A stretch of DNA of 64,000 bases from Oscillospiraceae bacterium (GTDB taxonomy: Bacteria > Bacillota > Clostridia > Oscillospirales > Ruminococcaceae), in NCBI GenBank assembly GCA_030539275.1, contig JAUNSK010000003.1:128263-192262 (forward strand), in the 5' to 3' direction. Of this stretch, positions 17,841 to 27,100 are shown one piece after another (position 1 is the stretch's first letter; each line of letters starts with the position of its first letter). Position numbers and translations under genes: made by a program. Under the pieces are notes generated by a model. It saw nothing but the letters and a program-made list of their open reading frames with translations, was not told the origin of the DNA and made no database searches.

Positions 17841-17877
17841 ACAACAGCCCTGAAAGCGCAGCTTCCAGGGCTGTTGT
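17841..17877. terminator. Bidirectional terminator hairpin
   Basis: 17-bp stem with one mismatch (ACAACAGCCCTG and partner) and a three-base loop between two convergent genes. Related in sequence to the hairpin at 15410. Confidence 0.75.
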
Positions 17878-17900
17878 GATGTATGCATACTGATTTAGTG

Positions 17901-19364
17901 TCATGCACTTATAACACTGTATCTTTCGGCGCAAATAATATCAAGCATCATCTTTAAAGGCTCAAGTTCTCCTTTCTTTACCATGTCAAAGATCTTAGGG
18001 GATGAACCTGAGACAAGTGCTGCTCCGGAGTCATGCATTCTGACCGGAACCTGCTGTGTTTTGCTGTTTACGTTCCAGAATACTACACCGGGAAGCTTAT
18101 ATCCATATCCTTTATATCCTGCCTTTGCATTTTCAAAGTTTGTCAGACTGCCGTTTCTTACGCATCGGTCAAATTCCATATCTGAAAATATGTAGACAGT
18201 ATCAGGAAGTTCGGACTGTGGGAGTGAGTATTTTACTGCAGTTTTAAGTATAAGATCAAACACAGCTTCGATATTTGTATTGGCAACTTCATTAAAGCCT
18301 GCTGCAAACTGTGCCTTCTCTGATATATCGGAGCCGGTTATTTTAATTAAGCGCGGATTCTGAGAGAAAGTAATAAAATGATCGTGAAATTTGCCTTTAG
18401 TGTGCTGTGCAAAATAAATTCCCAGAGACAGCGCAGCCTCGTACGGTTTCGGAGAGTTCATAGAGCAGTACATTGAACCTGAACCGTCGATCACCGCTAT
18501 TGAGTTATTATTTCCTTCACAGCTTTCGAGATTGTTCCATGCCGCATCAAGATAAGCTCTCTGTTCCGGTGTCTGATCAGAGCTCAGAGCTTCTCTGATA
18601 ATGTCATAAGGATATAAAGTGCCTGTATTGATCTTTGCTTTGCCGCCTGCTGCATCTGCAATAAATTTTCTATACCTGTCGGCATCGTTTCTTACAAATG
18701 CTTTTTTATACTTGAAAAGTGCTCTTGAAGTCTGTTTGCTGTAATCAAATGTATAGTCCGTTTTACGAAGGCGGTTTTCAATAATGTCGATATATCTGCG
18801 AAGTCCGGAAAGAGTCTTGCGGTAAACTGCCTGAGACATTCCTGTCGCCCTGGCGATATCACGGGCAGTTTTTACAGCCTCTGCGTTTGAAGTGTTGACA
18901 GACGGGAGCCATTTTGCAAGAAGTGAGATATTTTCTGATTGTTCCTTCACAGCCTTAATATCTTTTTTAAGTGTATCTGAAATAAGCTCTGTAACGCTGT
19001 TCCTGCATGGAGTATCAAGAAGACAGAGTATATCATCATATCTTCCGAATTCACCTATGTACTTAAGATTTTTTACAATACGGGAAGGGTAATTTTCTGC
19101 GAGCCATCTCAGACATATTCTGAATAACCTTCGTTCACCAAGACCGCCTCTGATATCCCTTGCGAAGAAGAGGATTTTAAGACAGATATCGGGGTCCTCA
19201 GCAAACGCTCTTGAGAAAATGAGTATAATTCTTTTTTCGTCTGCATCTCTTAATGCGCCTGCCAGATAAAAAAAGTCAAGACAGAAGCTCTGTGATGATA
19301 TATATGATGAAGCACCATTTTGAGTAAATGTTTTGTTTGCTTCGTTTCTTAAGTATTCAGGCAT
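17901..19364 (-). CDS. Ro60-like vWA protein (DUF2828 family)
   Basis: 487 residues. The N-terminal ~260 are helical repeats with the DUF2828 hallmark ICLKILFFARDIRGGLGERR (about 62-81) and FGRYDDILCLL. The C-terminal ~220 form a von Willebrand A domain with an intact MIDAS start, AVIDGSGSMYCS (about 292), and a late FSDMEFD. This repeat-plus-vWA layout is that of Ro60/TROVE proteins, which bind Y RNAs and misfolded RNA. It is encoded downstream of rtcB on the same strand, with tRNA-like RNA sequence in the 344-bp gap, the same order of parts as in known Ro60-Y RNA-RtcB operons. AGGATG lies before the ATG. The RNA-binding role is inferred from family and context. Confidence 0.85.
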   Translation of the reverse strand: MPEYLRNEANKTFTQNGASSYISSQSFCLDFFYLAGALRDADEKRIILIFSRAFAEDPDICLKILFFARDIRGGLGERRLFRICLRWLAENYPSRIVKNLKYIGEFGRYDDILCLLDTPCRNSVTELISDTLKKDIKAVKEQSENISLLAKWLPSVNTSNAEAVKTARDIARATGMSQAVYRKTLSGLRRYIDIIENRLRKTDYTFDYSKQTSRALFKYKKAFVRNDADRYRKFIADAAGGKAKINTGTLYPYDIIREALSSDQTPEQRAYLDAAWNNLESCEGNNNSIAVIDGSGSMYCSMNSPKPYEAALSLGIYFAQHTKGKFHDHFITFSQNPRLIKITGSDISEKAQFAAGFNEVANTNIEAVFDLILKTAVKYSLPQSELPDTVYIFSDMEFDRCVRNGSLTNFENAKAGYKGYGYKLPGVVFWNVNSKTQQVPVRMHDSGAALVSGSSPKIFDMVKKGELEPLKMMLDIICAERYSVISA

Positions 19365-19452
19365 CTTAGTTCATCCTTTCTATATAACCAGATGAGTTTA
19401 AATGAATCAGTATCTGATATAATGCAAAGATCACATCAGATACTGTGCTGCC

Positions 19453-19560
19453 ACGACACATTTATTGTACTGCTCTACCAGCTGAGCTACAGTATATATT
19501 AAATACTGACCGGAATCTAACCGGTGACACGTATGTTCATATTATTGCTGTAAGTGTCGT
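19453..19560 (-). ncRNA. Candidate Y RNA with permuted tRNA-like domain
   Basis: Read on the minus strand, 19560 to 19453, the parts are: ACGACAC (19560-19554), an internal stretch, a T-arm ACCGGTTAGATTCCGGT (19525-19509), a closed acceptor-like hairpin with CAGTAT/ATACTG stem (19508-19490), a canonical D-arm GCTCAGCTGGTAGAGC (within 19489-19471), and GTGTCGT (19459-19453), which pairs with the first heptamer to close the molecule. T-arm before D-arm with a closed acceptor end and open anticodon end is the arrangement described for the tRNA-like domain of Salmonella YrlA. Downstream, ACAGTAT (19446-19440) can pair instead with ATACTGT (19495-19489) or with a second strand at 19418-19408. Position between rtcB and a Ro60-like gene supports a Y RNA. 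A decayed tRNA cluster is the alternative. Confidence 0.6.
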
Positions 19561-19696
19561 TATGCAGGATTACAAGACACGTTTTTTTTCCACAAAAAAA
19601 GTATTGCTGTTTGTGTCTTTATTACACGATACATACGGATTTGAACCGTTATTACATTGGTAGATGTAAAATCACAAAGATTGCTGTGTGTATCGT
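19544..19696 (-). repeat. Three direct repeats in the tRNA-like region
   Basis: ATTGCTGTNNGTGTC-like 17-mers (plus strand) lie at 19544-19560, 19603-19619 and 19680-19696. On the transcript each supplies the 5' strand of a stem: the cloverleaf acceptor, an AAGACAC/GTGTCTT hairpin (19620-19575) and the Y-type closing stem. The region thus looks built of repeated modules. Confidence 0.65.
19626..19696 (-). ncRNA. tRNA-like cloverleaf RNA next to rtcB
   Basis: On the minus strand this 71-base segment folds as a cloverleaf: acceptor ACGATACA/TGTATCGT (8 bp), a D-like arm CACA/TGTG, an anticodon-like arm TTACAT/ATGTAA with six-base loop CTACCA, and a canonical T-arm ACGGTTCAAATCCGT. It lacks the D-loop GG, U33 and a usable anticodon and no CCA follows, so it is not a working tRNA. 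It begins 12 bases after the rtcB stop. It could be an RNA-repair substrate mimic, a second Y-type RNA or a processing signal. Confidence 0.55.
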
Positions 19697-19708
19697 TCTT
19701 AGTTTATT

Positions 19709-20944
19709 TTATCCTTTGACTACACCAATAGTAAACAGCTTTTTAACTGGTCTTACAAGATCAGTTTCATTTGCAATTACTGCTTCTATATCCTTATAAG
19801 CAAAACGTGATTCTTCTGCAACATCTGCTTTGTTGTGCTTGCCGAGTATTACCCTGTTTTCCTTCAGGTCACTTATAACACTTTCTGTGCTGAATGCTGC
19901 CATTGCCCCTGTCCGTGAATAGCGGCGGCCGGCGCCGTGTGATGATGAGCAGAAGCTTTCAGGATTGCCGAGTCCTTCTGTTATATAACTGTATGAACCC
20001 ATAGCACCAGGTATTATAGCCAGTTCACCTTCTCCTGCTCTTATTGCTCCTTTTCTGTGGACCCACACATCTTTGCCGTAATGGTTTTCAAGTGCTGCAT
20101 AGTTATGATGACAGTTGATTTCATTGCTGAAGTATGGAGTAATGCCGGTGTACTTGTCAGTAAGACGGGTCAGAATATCTCTGACCTTTGCAAGCATGCA
20201 GGCTCTGTTTTCATAGGCAAAATCCATAGCCAGCTGCATCCATGTAATATATCTCTTACCTTCATCACTGTCAGCAGGAAGAAAAGGCAGATTGTAAGAA
20301 GCGGGAACAGAGGAGTACCATTTTTCGTTGAGTGAACGGGCTGTTTTATTAAAGTACTGTCCGATCTTGTTTCCGAAATGTCTGCTTCCTGAGTGAAGCA
20401 TGATACAGACAAAACCGTCTTCGTCCTCCTGGAGCTCTATAAAATGATTTCCGCCTCCGAGAGTCCCGGTCTGGAAGTATCCGTCGTCTATCTGTAAAAT
20501 GAGTTCACTGTCAGCACAATATTTATCGATCTCAGCCTTTGCGCGGTCAAGCACTGCGCTTTGCTGTGGTTTCTTATGATGACCGAATCCTGTCGGAATA
20601 TTTCTCAGAATATCTGAAACAACAGCCTGCAGGAGTGTGCCGTTTCCGGTAGGAGTTTCACGCAGTAGCTGTGCTCTTATATCTGTCTGGATAAATGCCA
20701 TTCCGCATCCGATATCTACACCGACTGCATTAGGAATGACTACCCCGTCACATGCGATTACTCCTCCGATAGGCATTCCTTTTCCGGTATGTGTATCAGG
20801 CATTATGCTTACCCACTTGTGTATAAAAGGAAGATTTGAAAGGTTGACAGTCTGTTCAAGGCAGCTGTCCTCCATGTCATGTATATCATTAAGCCATATT
20901 TTTATTGGATGCTGCGTTATTCCTTTTTCAAAATGAACTGTCAT
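19709..20944 (-). CDS. rtcB: RNA ligase RtcB
   Basis: About 411 residues, full length for the family. RtcB joins RNA 2',3'-cyclic phosphate ends to 5'-OH ends with GTP and Mn2+. Visible motifs in order: GVDIGCGMAF with the metal-binding Asp and Cys, GGGNHFIEL, HSGSRHFG, CHHNYA, and SSSHGAGRRYSRTGA with the histidine that is guanylylated. I prefer the ATG at 20944 (eight bases after AAAGGA) over the ATG at 20953, which overlaps that site. It is first in a minus-strand operon with the tRNA-like region and the DUF2828 gene. Two WYL regulators diverge from it, probably controlling it in response to RNA damage. Confidence 0.97.
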   Translation of the reverse strand: MTVHFEKGITQHPIKIWLNDIHDMEDSCLEQTVNLSNLPFIHKWVSIMPDTHTGKGMPIGGVIACDGVVIPNAVGVDIGCGMAFIQTDIRAQLLRETPTGNGTLLQAVVSDILRNIPTGFGHHKKPQQSAVLDRAKAEIDKYCADSELILQIDDGYFQTGTLGGGNHFIELQEDEDGFVCIMLHSGSRHFGNKIGQYFNKTARSLNEKWYSSVPASYNLPFLPADSDEGKRYITWMQLAMDFAYENRACMLAKVRDILTRLTDKYTGITPYFSNEINCHHNYAALENHYGKDVWVHRKGAIRAGEGELAIIPGAMGSYSYITEGLGNPESFCSSSHGAGRRYSRTGAMAAFSTESVISDLKENRVILGKHNKADVAEESRFAYKDIEAVIANETDLVRPVKKLFTIGVVKG

Positions 20945-21039
20945 TGCTCTCATCCTTTCTGTTTGTTTGGTATGACCATATTGTAGCAGAGATAAACATT
21001 TTAATCATATAAAAAAAGGTGCGAGAATTATCGTAATAC

Positions 21040-21068
21040 TTGAAGACAAGAAAATCATCTGCTATAAT
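21040..21068 (+). promoter_or_regulatory. Sigma-A promoter for the WYL-WYL-RlaP operon
   Basis: TTGAAG (21040-21045), a 17-bp spacer and TATAAT (21063-21068), about 28 bp before the ATG at 21096, in the intergenic region shared with rtcB. Confidence 0.75.
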
Positions 21069-21095
21069 GAAGTTGTTGACAGGTGGTGGAATAAA

Positions 21096-22337
21096 ATGAG
21101 TGAATATTCAGAGCTTATCAAAAACTTTGACAAGATTAGGGATTACATGCGCGATTTTTTTATTTACGGCTATAAAACCAGAAGTGATTTCGCATTAAAA
21201 AGTCCGCGTACATATGATAATGAAAAAAGAAGGATCGAAAGCTGGCTTGGCGATTATATAAGATTTGATAACTCAAAAAAGGGAAAGAGTGTTTCAATCG
21301 GGATCGACTCAAGACAGCTTGGTGAAAATCCACTGTACAAAGCATATAAGTCAAAAAGCTTTACAGATAATGATATATGTCTTCATTTTTTTCTGCTTGA
21401 TGTTCTGAAAACAGATGAAGCATATGATGTTGAGCAGATAACAGATATTATTTGTGACAGGTATTCACGTTACTTTGAGCCGCAGACTATAAGACTTAAA
21501 CTTCGTGAGTATGTGTCTGAAGGAATAGTGAGAGCTGTAAGATCAGGAAAAAAGTACATGTACAGCATCAGCACGGATTACGCTGAAACATTTTGCTGCG
21601 ACTGGGCGGCTCTTAAGGATTCGCTGAGATATTTCTCACAGGTCCTGCCGTTCGGAGTGGCGGCGTCCTTTCTTATGGATCAGAGTGATATAAAAAATGA
21701 TATTTTTCTTTTCAAGCATAACTATATAGTACACACTCTCGAGGATAATATTCTGGCCATACTTCTTGAAGCAATGCATGAAAAAAGAAGAGTTGAAATA
21801 GATAACTTCGGAAAAAAGAAGACTCTGACTGCCCAGACGGGTGTTCCTGTTCAGATATCCGTTTCTCTTGCGACAGGGAGACGATACCTGATAATGTATG
21901 TAGACCGTGTAAAAAGATTTGCATCCTACAGGCTCGATTATATCAGATCTGTTAAAATAAATGATGTCTGCAGTTCATATGATGATCTCAGACAAAAGTG
22001 TGAAAACAATATAGATAAATGCTGGGGCATAACATTCGGGTCAGTACGCAGCAGCGGTAATTATGAAAACCTGAAAATGACTTTGCATATTGATGAGAAA
22101 AAAGAATCATTCATAACCCAGAGACTGATGCGTGAGGGAAGAAACGGAACTGTTGTAAAAACAGGTGAAAATACATTTATGTATACTGCAGAAATATTTG
22201 ATGCCGGGGAAATGATGAACTGGATCAAAAGCTTTACGGGCCGGATCGAATCAATAGAGTCAGACAATAAGACTGCTGTGAAAAGATTCAGATCTGATAT
22301 AAAAAGAATGTATGATATGTATCATGAGGAGGAATAG
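21096..22337 (+). CDS. WYL-domain transcriptional regulator, first of two
   Basis: 413 residues. The N-terminus has RDFFIYGYKTRSDF and YDNEKRRIESWLGDYI, seen in clostridial WYL proteins, followed by a winged-helix-like region (about 115-165) with QTIRLKLREYVSEGIV. The WYL sensor domain spans about 225-320 (AMHEKRRVEIDNFGKK and a central TGRRYLIMYVD in place of the canonical WYL), followed by a WCX-type C-terminal domain. WYL domains bind nucleic acid or nucleotide ligands and often control defence and RNA-repair genes. It overlaps nothing but is two bases from the second WYL gene, so they are co-translated. Likely regulator of rtcB and its neighbours. Confidence 0.88.
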   Translation: MSEYSELIKNFDKIRDYMRDFFIYGYKTRSDFALKSPRTYDNEKRRIESWLGDYIRFDNSKKGKSVSIGIDSRQLGENPLYKAYKSKSFTDNDICLHFFLLDVLKTDEAYDVEQITDIICDRYSRYFEPQTIRLKLREYVSEGIVRAVRSGKKYMYSISTDYAETFCCDWAALKDSLRYFSQVLPFGVAASFLMDQSDIKNDIFLFKHNYIVHTLEDNILAILLEAMHEKRRVEIDNFGKKKTLTAQTGVPVQISVSLATGRRYLIMYVDRVKRFASYRLDYIRSVKINDVCSSYDDLRQKCENNIDKCWGITFGSVRSSGNYENLKMTLHIDEKKESFITQRLMREGRNGTVVKTGENTFMYTAEIFDAGEMMNWIKSFTGRIESIESDNKTAVKRFRSDIKRMYDMYHEEE

Positions 22338-22339
22338 AG

Positions 22340-23314
22340 TTGTTGCTTTTCAGTGAGATCTACAGCTGTTACTTTAATGCAGCAGCAAAAATTCTGGGCC
22401 ATGCGCCTATGAGTGAAAAAGAGGCAGAGGAGCTGATACGTGAAAATGCCTTTAATGATTCACCGCTGTACATATTGCCGAAGCTTAAAAATGAGAAAGC
22501 ATGGGGGCTTATAAAGAAAAAAGGTTCTCTGCTGTATTCAGTACTTAAAAACAAGCCGGTTATGCCGGTTACTCTTCTTCAGAAAAGATGGCTCCGATCG
22601 ATGTGTGATGATAAGAGAGCCGGATTATTCTTTTCTGATGAGGTCCTTTGGGAACTTAAGAATAAATTAAAAGATGTAAGACCTCTGTTTGATGACAGAT
22701 ACTTCAGATACTTTGACAGGAATTCAGATGCTGATAATTATGAGGATGAATTATACAGAGCAAATTTTAAAGTGATCCTTAAGGCTGTCAGAGAGAAAAG
22801 GGTTGTGAATATATCATTTTCATCAGGAAAGGGAGAACGCATATCACATAATTATCTTCCGTACCGTATTGAGTATTCACCAAAGGATGATAAATTTCGT
22901 ATTTATGCTGCACAGATGAGCGATAACAAAACAGTGAAGCTCTGGACAATAAATCTGTCAAGGATAACAAAAATAACCGAAACCGACAGATTTTATCGTG
23001 TTCAACCGGATATGAAGAGAATATTCTCAAGCCGGAAATGCAGTTGTCCTGTTACTGTTGAGGTGAGCCGTGAACGAAACGCTGTCGAGAGGTTTATGAC
23101 TGAATTTGCAGGCTTTGAGAAGCATACAGAGTATGATGAATGCACCGGCAGATGCAATGTAATACTGTGGTATGATAAAAATGATATAACAGAGATAATA
23201 ATCAGATTACTGGCATATGGTCCGGTAATTAAAGTAACAGGACCTGCAGTGATAAGAGATGAAATAAAAAGACGTGTTGAAATGCAGTACAGTTATATGA
23301 ATGAGTCTATATAA
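22340..23314 (+). CDS. WYL-domain protein, second of two
   Basis: 324 residues, starting at a TTG seven bases after AGGAGG. The N-terminal ~130 residues are not recognised as a standard HTH. The WYL domain spans about 140-225, with VREKRVVNISFSSGK, the strand YLPYRIEYSPKDDKFRIYA and LWTINLSRITKI. A WCX-like domain (about 235-320) follows. It is smaller than and only distantly similar to the WYL protein upstream. Paired WYL regulators in one operon suggest a hetero-oligomer. It lies between the first WYL gene and the nucleotidyltransferase at 23340. Confidence 0.85.
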   Translation: MLLFSEIYSCYFNAAAKILGHAPMSEKEAEELIRENAFNDSPLYILPKLKNEKAWGLIKKKGSLLYSVLKNKPVMPVTLLQKRWLRSMCDDKRAGLFFSDEVLWELKNKLKDVRPLFDDRYFRYFDRNSDADNYEDELYRANFKVILKAVREKRVVNISFSSGKGERISHNYLPYRIEYSPKDDKFRIYAAQMSDNKTVKLWTINLSRITKITETDRFYRVQPDMKRIFSSRKCSCPVTVEVSRERNAVERFMTEFAGFEKHTEYDECTGRCNVILWYDKNDITEIIIRLLAYGPVIKVTGPAVIRDEIKRRVEMQYSYMNESI

Positions 23315-23339
23315 CAGGCTTATAAAATGAGGTGAGAAG

Positions 23340-24113
23340 ATGGATAAAAATATTTTAATGACCATTCAGCGGAAGCTGACTGAAATAGAAGAGCAGGAAG
23401 ATGTAAAAATCATTCACTGTGTAGAATCCGGCAGCCGTGCATGGGGATTTGAATCACCTGACAGTGATTATGATGTACGCTTCATATATGTCAGAAAACC
23501 TGAGTATTATCTGAAACTTGAGAGGACACGTGATGTTATAGAATGGCAGCTAGATGGTACACTGGATATAAACGGTTGGGATCTTCAGAAAGCACTGAGG
23601 CTTCTTCATAATTCTAATCCGACAATATTTGAGTGGAACAGTTCGCCGATAGTATACAGGACGACGCAACAATACGATCAGATAAGATCTGTGATAAACG
23701 ATTATTTCATTTCAAAGTCAGGTATTTATCACTATCTGAGTACCGCAAAGAAGAATTACAGAGAATATCTCAGAGGTGAGACAGTAAAGCTTAAGAAATA
23801 TTTTTATGTCCTTCGTCCTCTTCTTGCCTGCATGTGGATCATTGATAAAGGCACTCCGCCTCCGATGCTGTTTTCAGAGCTTATGGAGTCTGAGCTTAAT
23901 AATGATCTTGTGCCTGCTGTAACTGAGCTTGTAAGACTAAAAATGAATACCCCTGAAATAGGGGAGGGCAAAAGAATTGATGTTATCAATCAGTATATAG
24001 AAGAAAATATCCGTGATATCGGGAATATTGCCGAGAATATGAAAATAGAACATACTAATGGATGGAATGAACTCGATAGGCTGTTTTATGATATTGTTGG
24101 TATAAAAAGTTGA
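23340..24113 (+). CDS. RlaP-type nucleotidyltransferase (DNA polymerase beta fold)
   Basis: 257 residues. The polymerase-beta nucleotidyltransferase core is seen at the N-terminus: ESGSRAWGFESPDSDYDVRF (about 29-48), with the GSRAWG loop and the DYDVRF metal-binding aspartates, and a third acidic position near DINGWDLQ. This is the pattern of the PF10127 family, named RlaP for its link to RNA-repair pathways. It likely adds a nucleotide to an RNA end or to a protein, before or after sealing by RtcB. It is third in the WYL-WYL-RlaP operon, opposite the rtcB operon, and has its own GAGGTGA site. The reaction is inferred from family context. Confidence 0.87.
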   Translation: MDKNILMTIQRKLTEIEEQEDVKIIHCVESGSRAWGFESPDSDYDVRFIYVRKPEYYLKLERTRDVIEWQLDGTLDINGWDLQKALRLLHNSNPTIFEWNSSPIVYRTTQQYDQIRSVINDYFISKSGIYHYLSTAKKNYREYLRGETVKLKKYFYVLRPLLACMWIIDKGTPPPMLFSELMESELNNDLVPAVTELVRLKMNTPEIGEGKRIDVINQYIEENIRDIGNIAENMKIEHTNGWNELDRLFYDIVGIKS

Positions 24114-24144
24114 TCAACTTAAAAAGACAGAGTTGATGGAAAAT

Positions 24145-24184
24145 AAAAAATCAGCATGTTCCTGCGAACATGCTGATTTTTTTT
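24145..24184. terminator. Bidirectional terminator
   Basis: Perfect stem AAAAAATCAGCATGTTC with a CTGC loop and T-runs on both strands, between the convergent genes ending at 24113 and 24192. Confidence 0.92.
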
Positions 24185-24191
24185 GAAAGGA

Positions 24192-27100
24192 TTATTTGAT
24201 AACACCGATACCCCAGATGGTGAAGTCAGAAGAAGCATTATCCATGCTTATTGAGACATCAAGAGTACCTGATGTATTTTGTATATATGCAAGATCTGCG
24301 TCAGGACCGCCCCAGGCGTAGAGCTTGTTGCCGTTTATAGAGGATTTCTTTCCGTTTACAGTAACATTAAGAGTTCCGAGGGATGAATTCTGATTTGATT
24401 TGAATACTATAAATATTCCTTTTCCCTGTGTTGTAAATGTCATTGGAGTATTTGCTGAATTTTTCTGGAATGTAAATCCGTACGGGAATCTGTTGTAGCT
24501 GTTGTCAGTCTTGAATGAACCTGTGTTCAGATTTTTAAGTTCACTCAGAGATGCCATTGTTGCTGTTGAGTATTCACTGCCGTAAACGGTAGTTGAAGGA
24601 ATGACATAAGTATCAGATGCATTTTCTGTCTTGAGTGCCTGACGGTAGAAGTATGAGATACAGTCTGAAATAAGCTTGCATCCGTCAGCATGTGGATGGT
24701 ACTCGTCCGTATAATAATCTTCCTTCTTAAGGAGGCCTGAATCAAATGCTTTTGTAAGTGCGTTATCCATGCTTATTACAGGTACGTTATAATTCTTGCC
24801 TATGGCTGCCATCTGGGTCTGCATCGAATAGCCTCCTTTTGCACGGTTGATAAGAATTATTACGGCAGGAGCATTTTCCTGTGACAGACACTGTTTAACA
24901 AGTGATTCATAGCTCTTCTTGTAGATATCCTCAGGGTGGTCATTAACTGAGAACTCAAGGAAGATAACATCAGGTTTAGCATTCAGAATATCATTCTGAG
25001 CACGCATAAGACCAACTACTGATGAAGTTCCTGAAAGTCCCGCATTAATGTATTTAACATTGTTTCCTGTACCAAATGTATCTTTGAAATAGTTATATGA
25101 ACGATTTGCATAGCATGTATCGAGATGGTTGCCTTCAGTAATAGAACCTCCGAGATAAGCGACGGTAACATTCTGTCCGCTCTGTGCCTTTGCAACCTTA
25201 TCCCAGAGTCTGCTTGTGTTGCCCATCTGGTAAATTGAATTAGCATAGAATTGCTGCATCTGAGGCGAAGCAGTTTCCTGATATGTATCCCAGATATTAT
25301 CCGGAACAGGGAACTCATCGATAATACCCATTACAAAGCTCTGTAAAAGCTGTATGTCTTTTACCTCTGCTTTTGAGTTCTTGTCTACGTCAGCAGCAAG
25401 CTTTTCACTCTGGTCTTTAAAGCCTTCGAGTACTCTGTTTCTTCCCAGACATACATCAAGAATGTCAACCTTGCCGTCATAATTTATATCGCCTTTGGTA
25501 AGTATCTTTTCAGCCGGACCTGCTACTTGTGTACCTTCCTTAGCGCCTATTGCTTCATCTACATAAAAATCTGTATCAGAGCTTTCAGTTTCAATATACA
25601 GATTCAATTCGGTTGCATCAGCAGGAATAGTATAGCCTGAGTTTGCAAGCTGTACCCATGATCCGCTCATAGAAGAACCCTGTGCAACCTGTGAATAATT
25701 TGTATCTCCGTTACTGTCAACATACTGAAGCTTCATAAAGAATGTTTCACTGGTCTGTGTGTTCTGCATTACATCAGCACTGAAGCTGTATGTTTTGCCC
25801 GGCACAAACTGTGTTTCGTTTAAAGCTAATGAAGCACCGTTCCATGCTGCAGTTCTGCCTGAAACAAAGAGGGAACCAGTTCCATTGTAAGCCTCCTTGC
25901 TGCTTGCTGCAACAGTTGCAGCACCTCTTCCTGTAAAGGATTCCTTGCCGCTCTCAAATGTACAATGGAATATGTAATCATTATTATCCGGATCGGTAAC
26001 ACCTGGACCATCAGGATTATCTGTACCGGGCTCTGTTGACGAAACACCGCCGAACTGCCACCAGTCAGCGTTAAAGAGATATCCGCTGCTGCCTGAAAAT
26101 CTCATAAACAGATCATGTGTGCCTTTTGCTCCGCTGACAGGTGTAGTGAATGTTTTCCATGACTGCCAGCCGTCAGTTCCGGTAATATTGCACACGCCGA
26201 TAATAGGTCCTGAAATACTGTCAAGATGGAGCTCTATTGCACCGCCGCTCGTATTTGAAGCAGCACTTATTGTAAAGCTGTCAGCACCTGTGCTGAAGTC
26301 AACACCGCTTAATTTAACATAATCACCGTTTTCAATGTTTGCTATATTAATGCCGCCGCTGCTGCATTTTTCAGTTTCAATTCCGGACTCCCAGCTCATA
26401 GTCTCTGCCTGGGTTTTTTTATAAGGATTCAGATATGAGATCTGTTTCGGTCCGTCTTCGGTTCTTGCAATCTTCGGAATGCTGCCGTCGGCATTATAAG
26501 AAAATTCTTCGACTGCTACGCTTCGTGTAAATCCGCCTCCGCCCGGGAGAAGACCGTTATGATAGAAGAAATATGATTTTCCTTTATAGTCACATACACC
26601 GCTGTGATTTGTGAAGCTGCCTCCGCCTGACCCCATTATCTCGCCGCGGTATGTCCATGGTCCCTCAGGTGAGCTGCTTGTTGAGTAGCAGATATTTTCA
26701 GGAATGCCTGATGCAGCGTACATCAGATAATAAAGACTGCCTCTCTTATAGAACCAGGGACCCTCTTCATAAAGAGTCTTATGACGGTCATCACCCTCGC
26801 TCCTTGTTCCGAATCCTGAGGTAGTTAAGTTGATTTTATTTATCTGTCCCGTATATGAGATCATGTCTTCATTGAGCTTTACATAGTATGGCTGAGGATT
26901 CCCGAAGTAAAGATATGCCTGATCATTATCATCAATATAAACTGTAGGATCGATATAATCCCAGTTAGGACCACAGAGAGGTTTTCCCAGCGCATCCTTA
27001 AACGGGCCTTCCGGACTGTCTGCAACAGCTACTCCTATTGCTCGTCCTCCTCCGGCTGCGGGAACAAGTGTAACATACATGTAGAACTTACCGTTTCGCT

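Noticed and set aside
19440-19700. Ordinary functional tRNA genes
   Set aside because: T-arms and a D-arm are present, but no segment has a complete canonical set with a valid anticodon loop and CCA context, and in one case the arm order is permuted.
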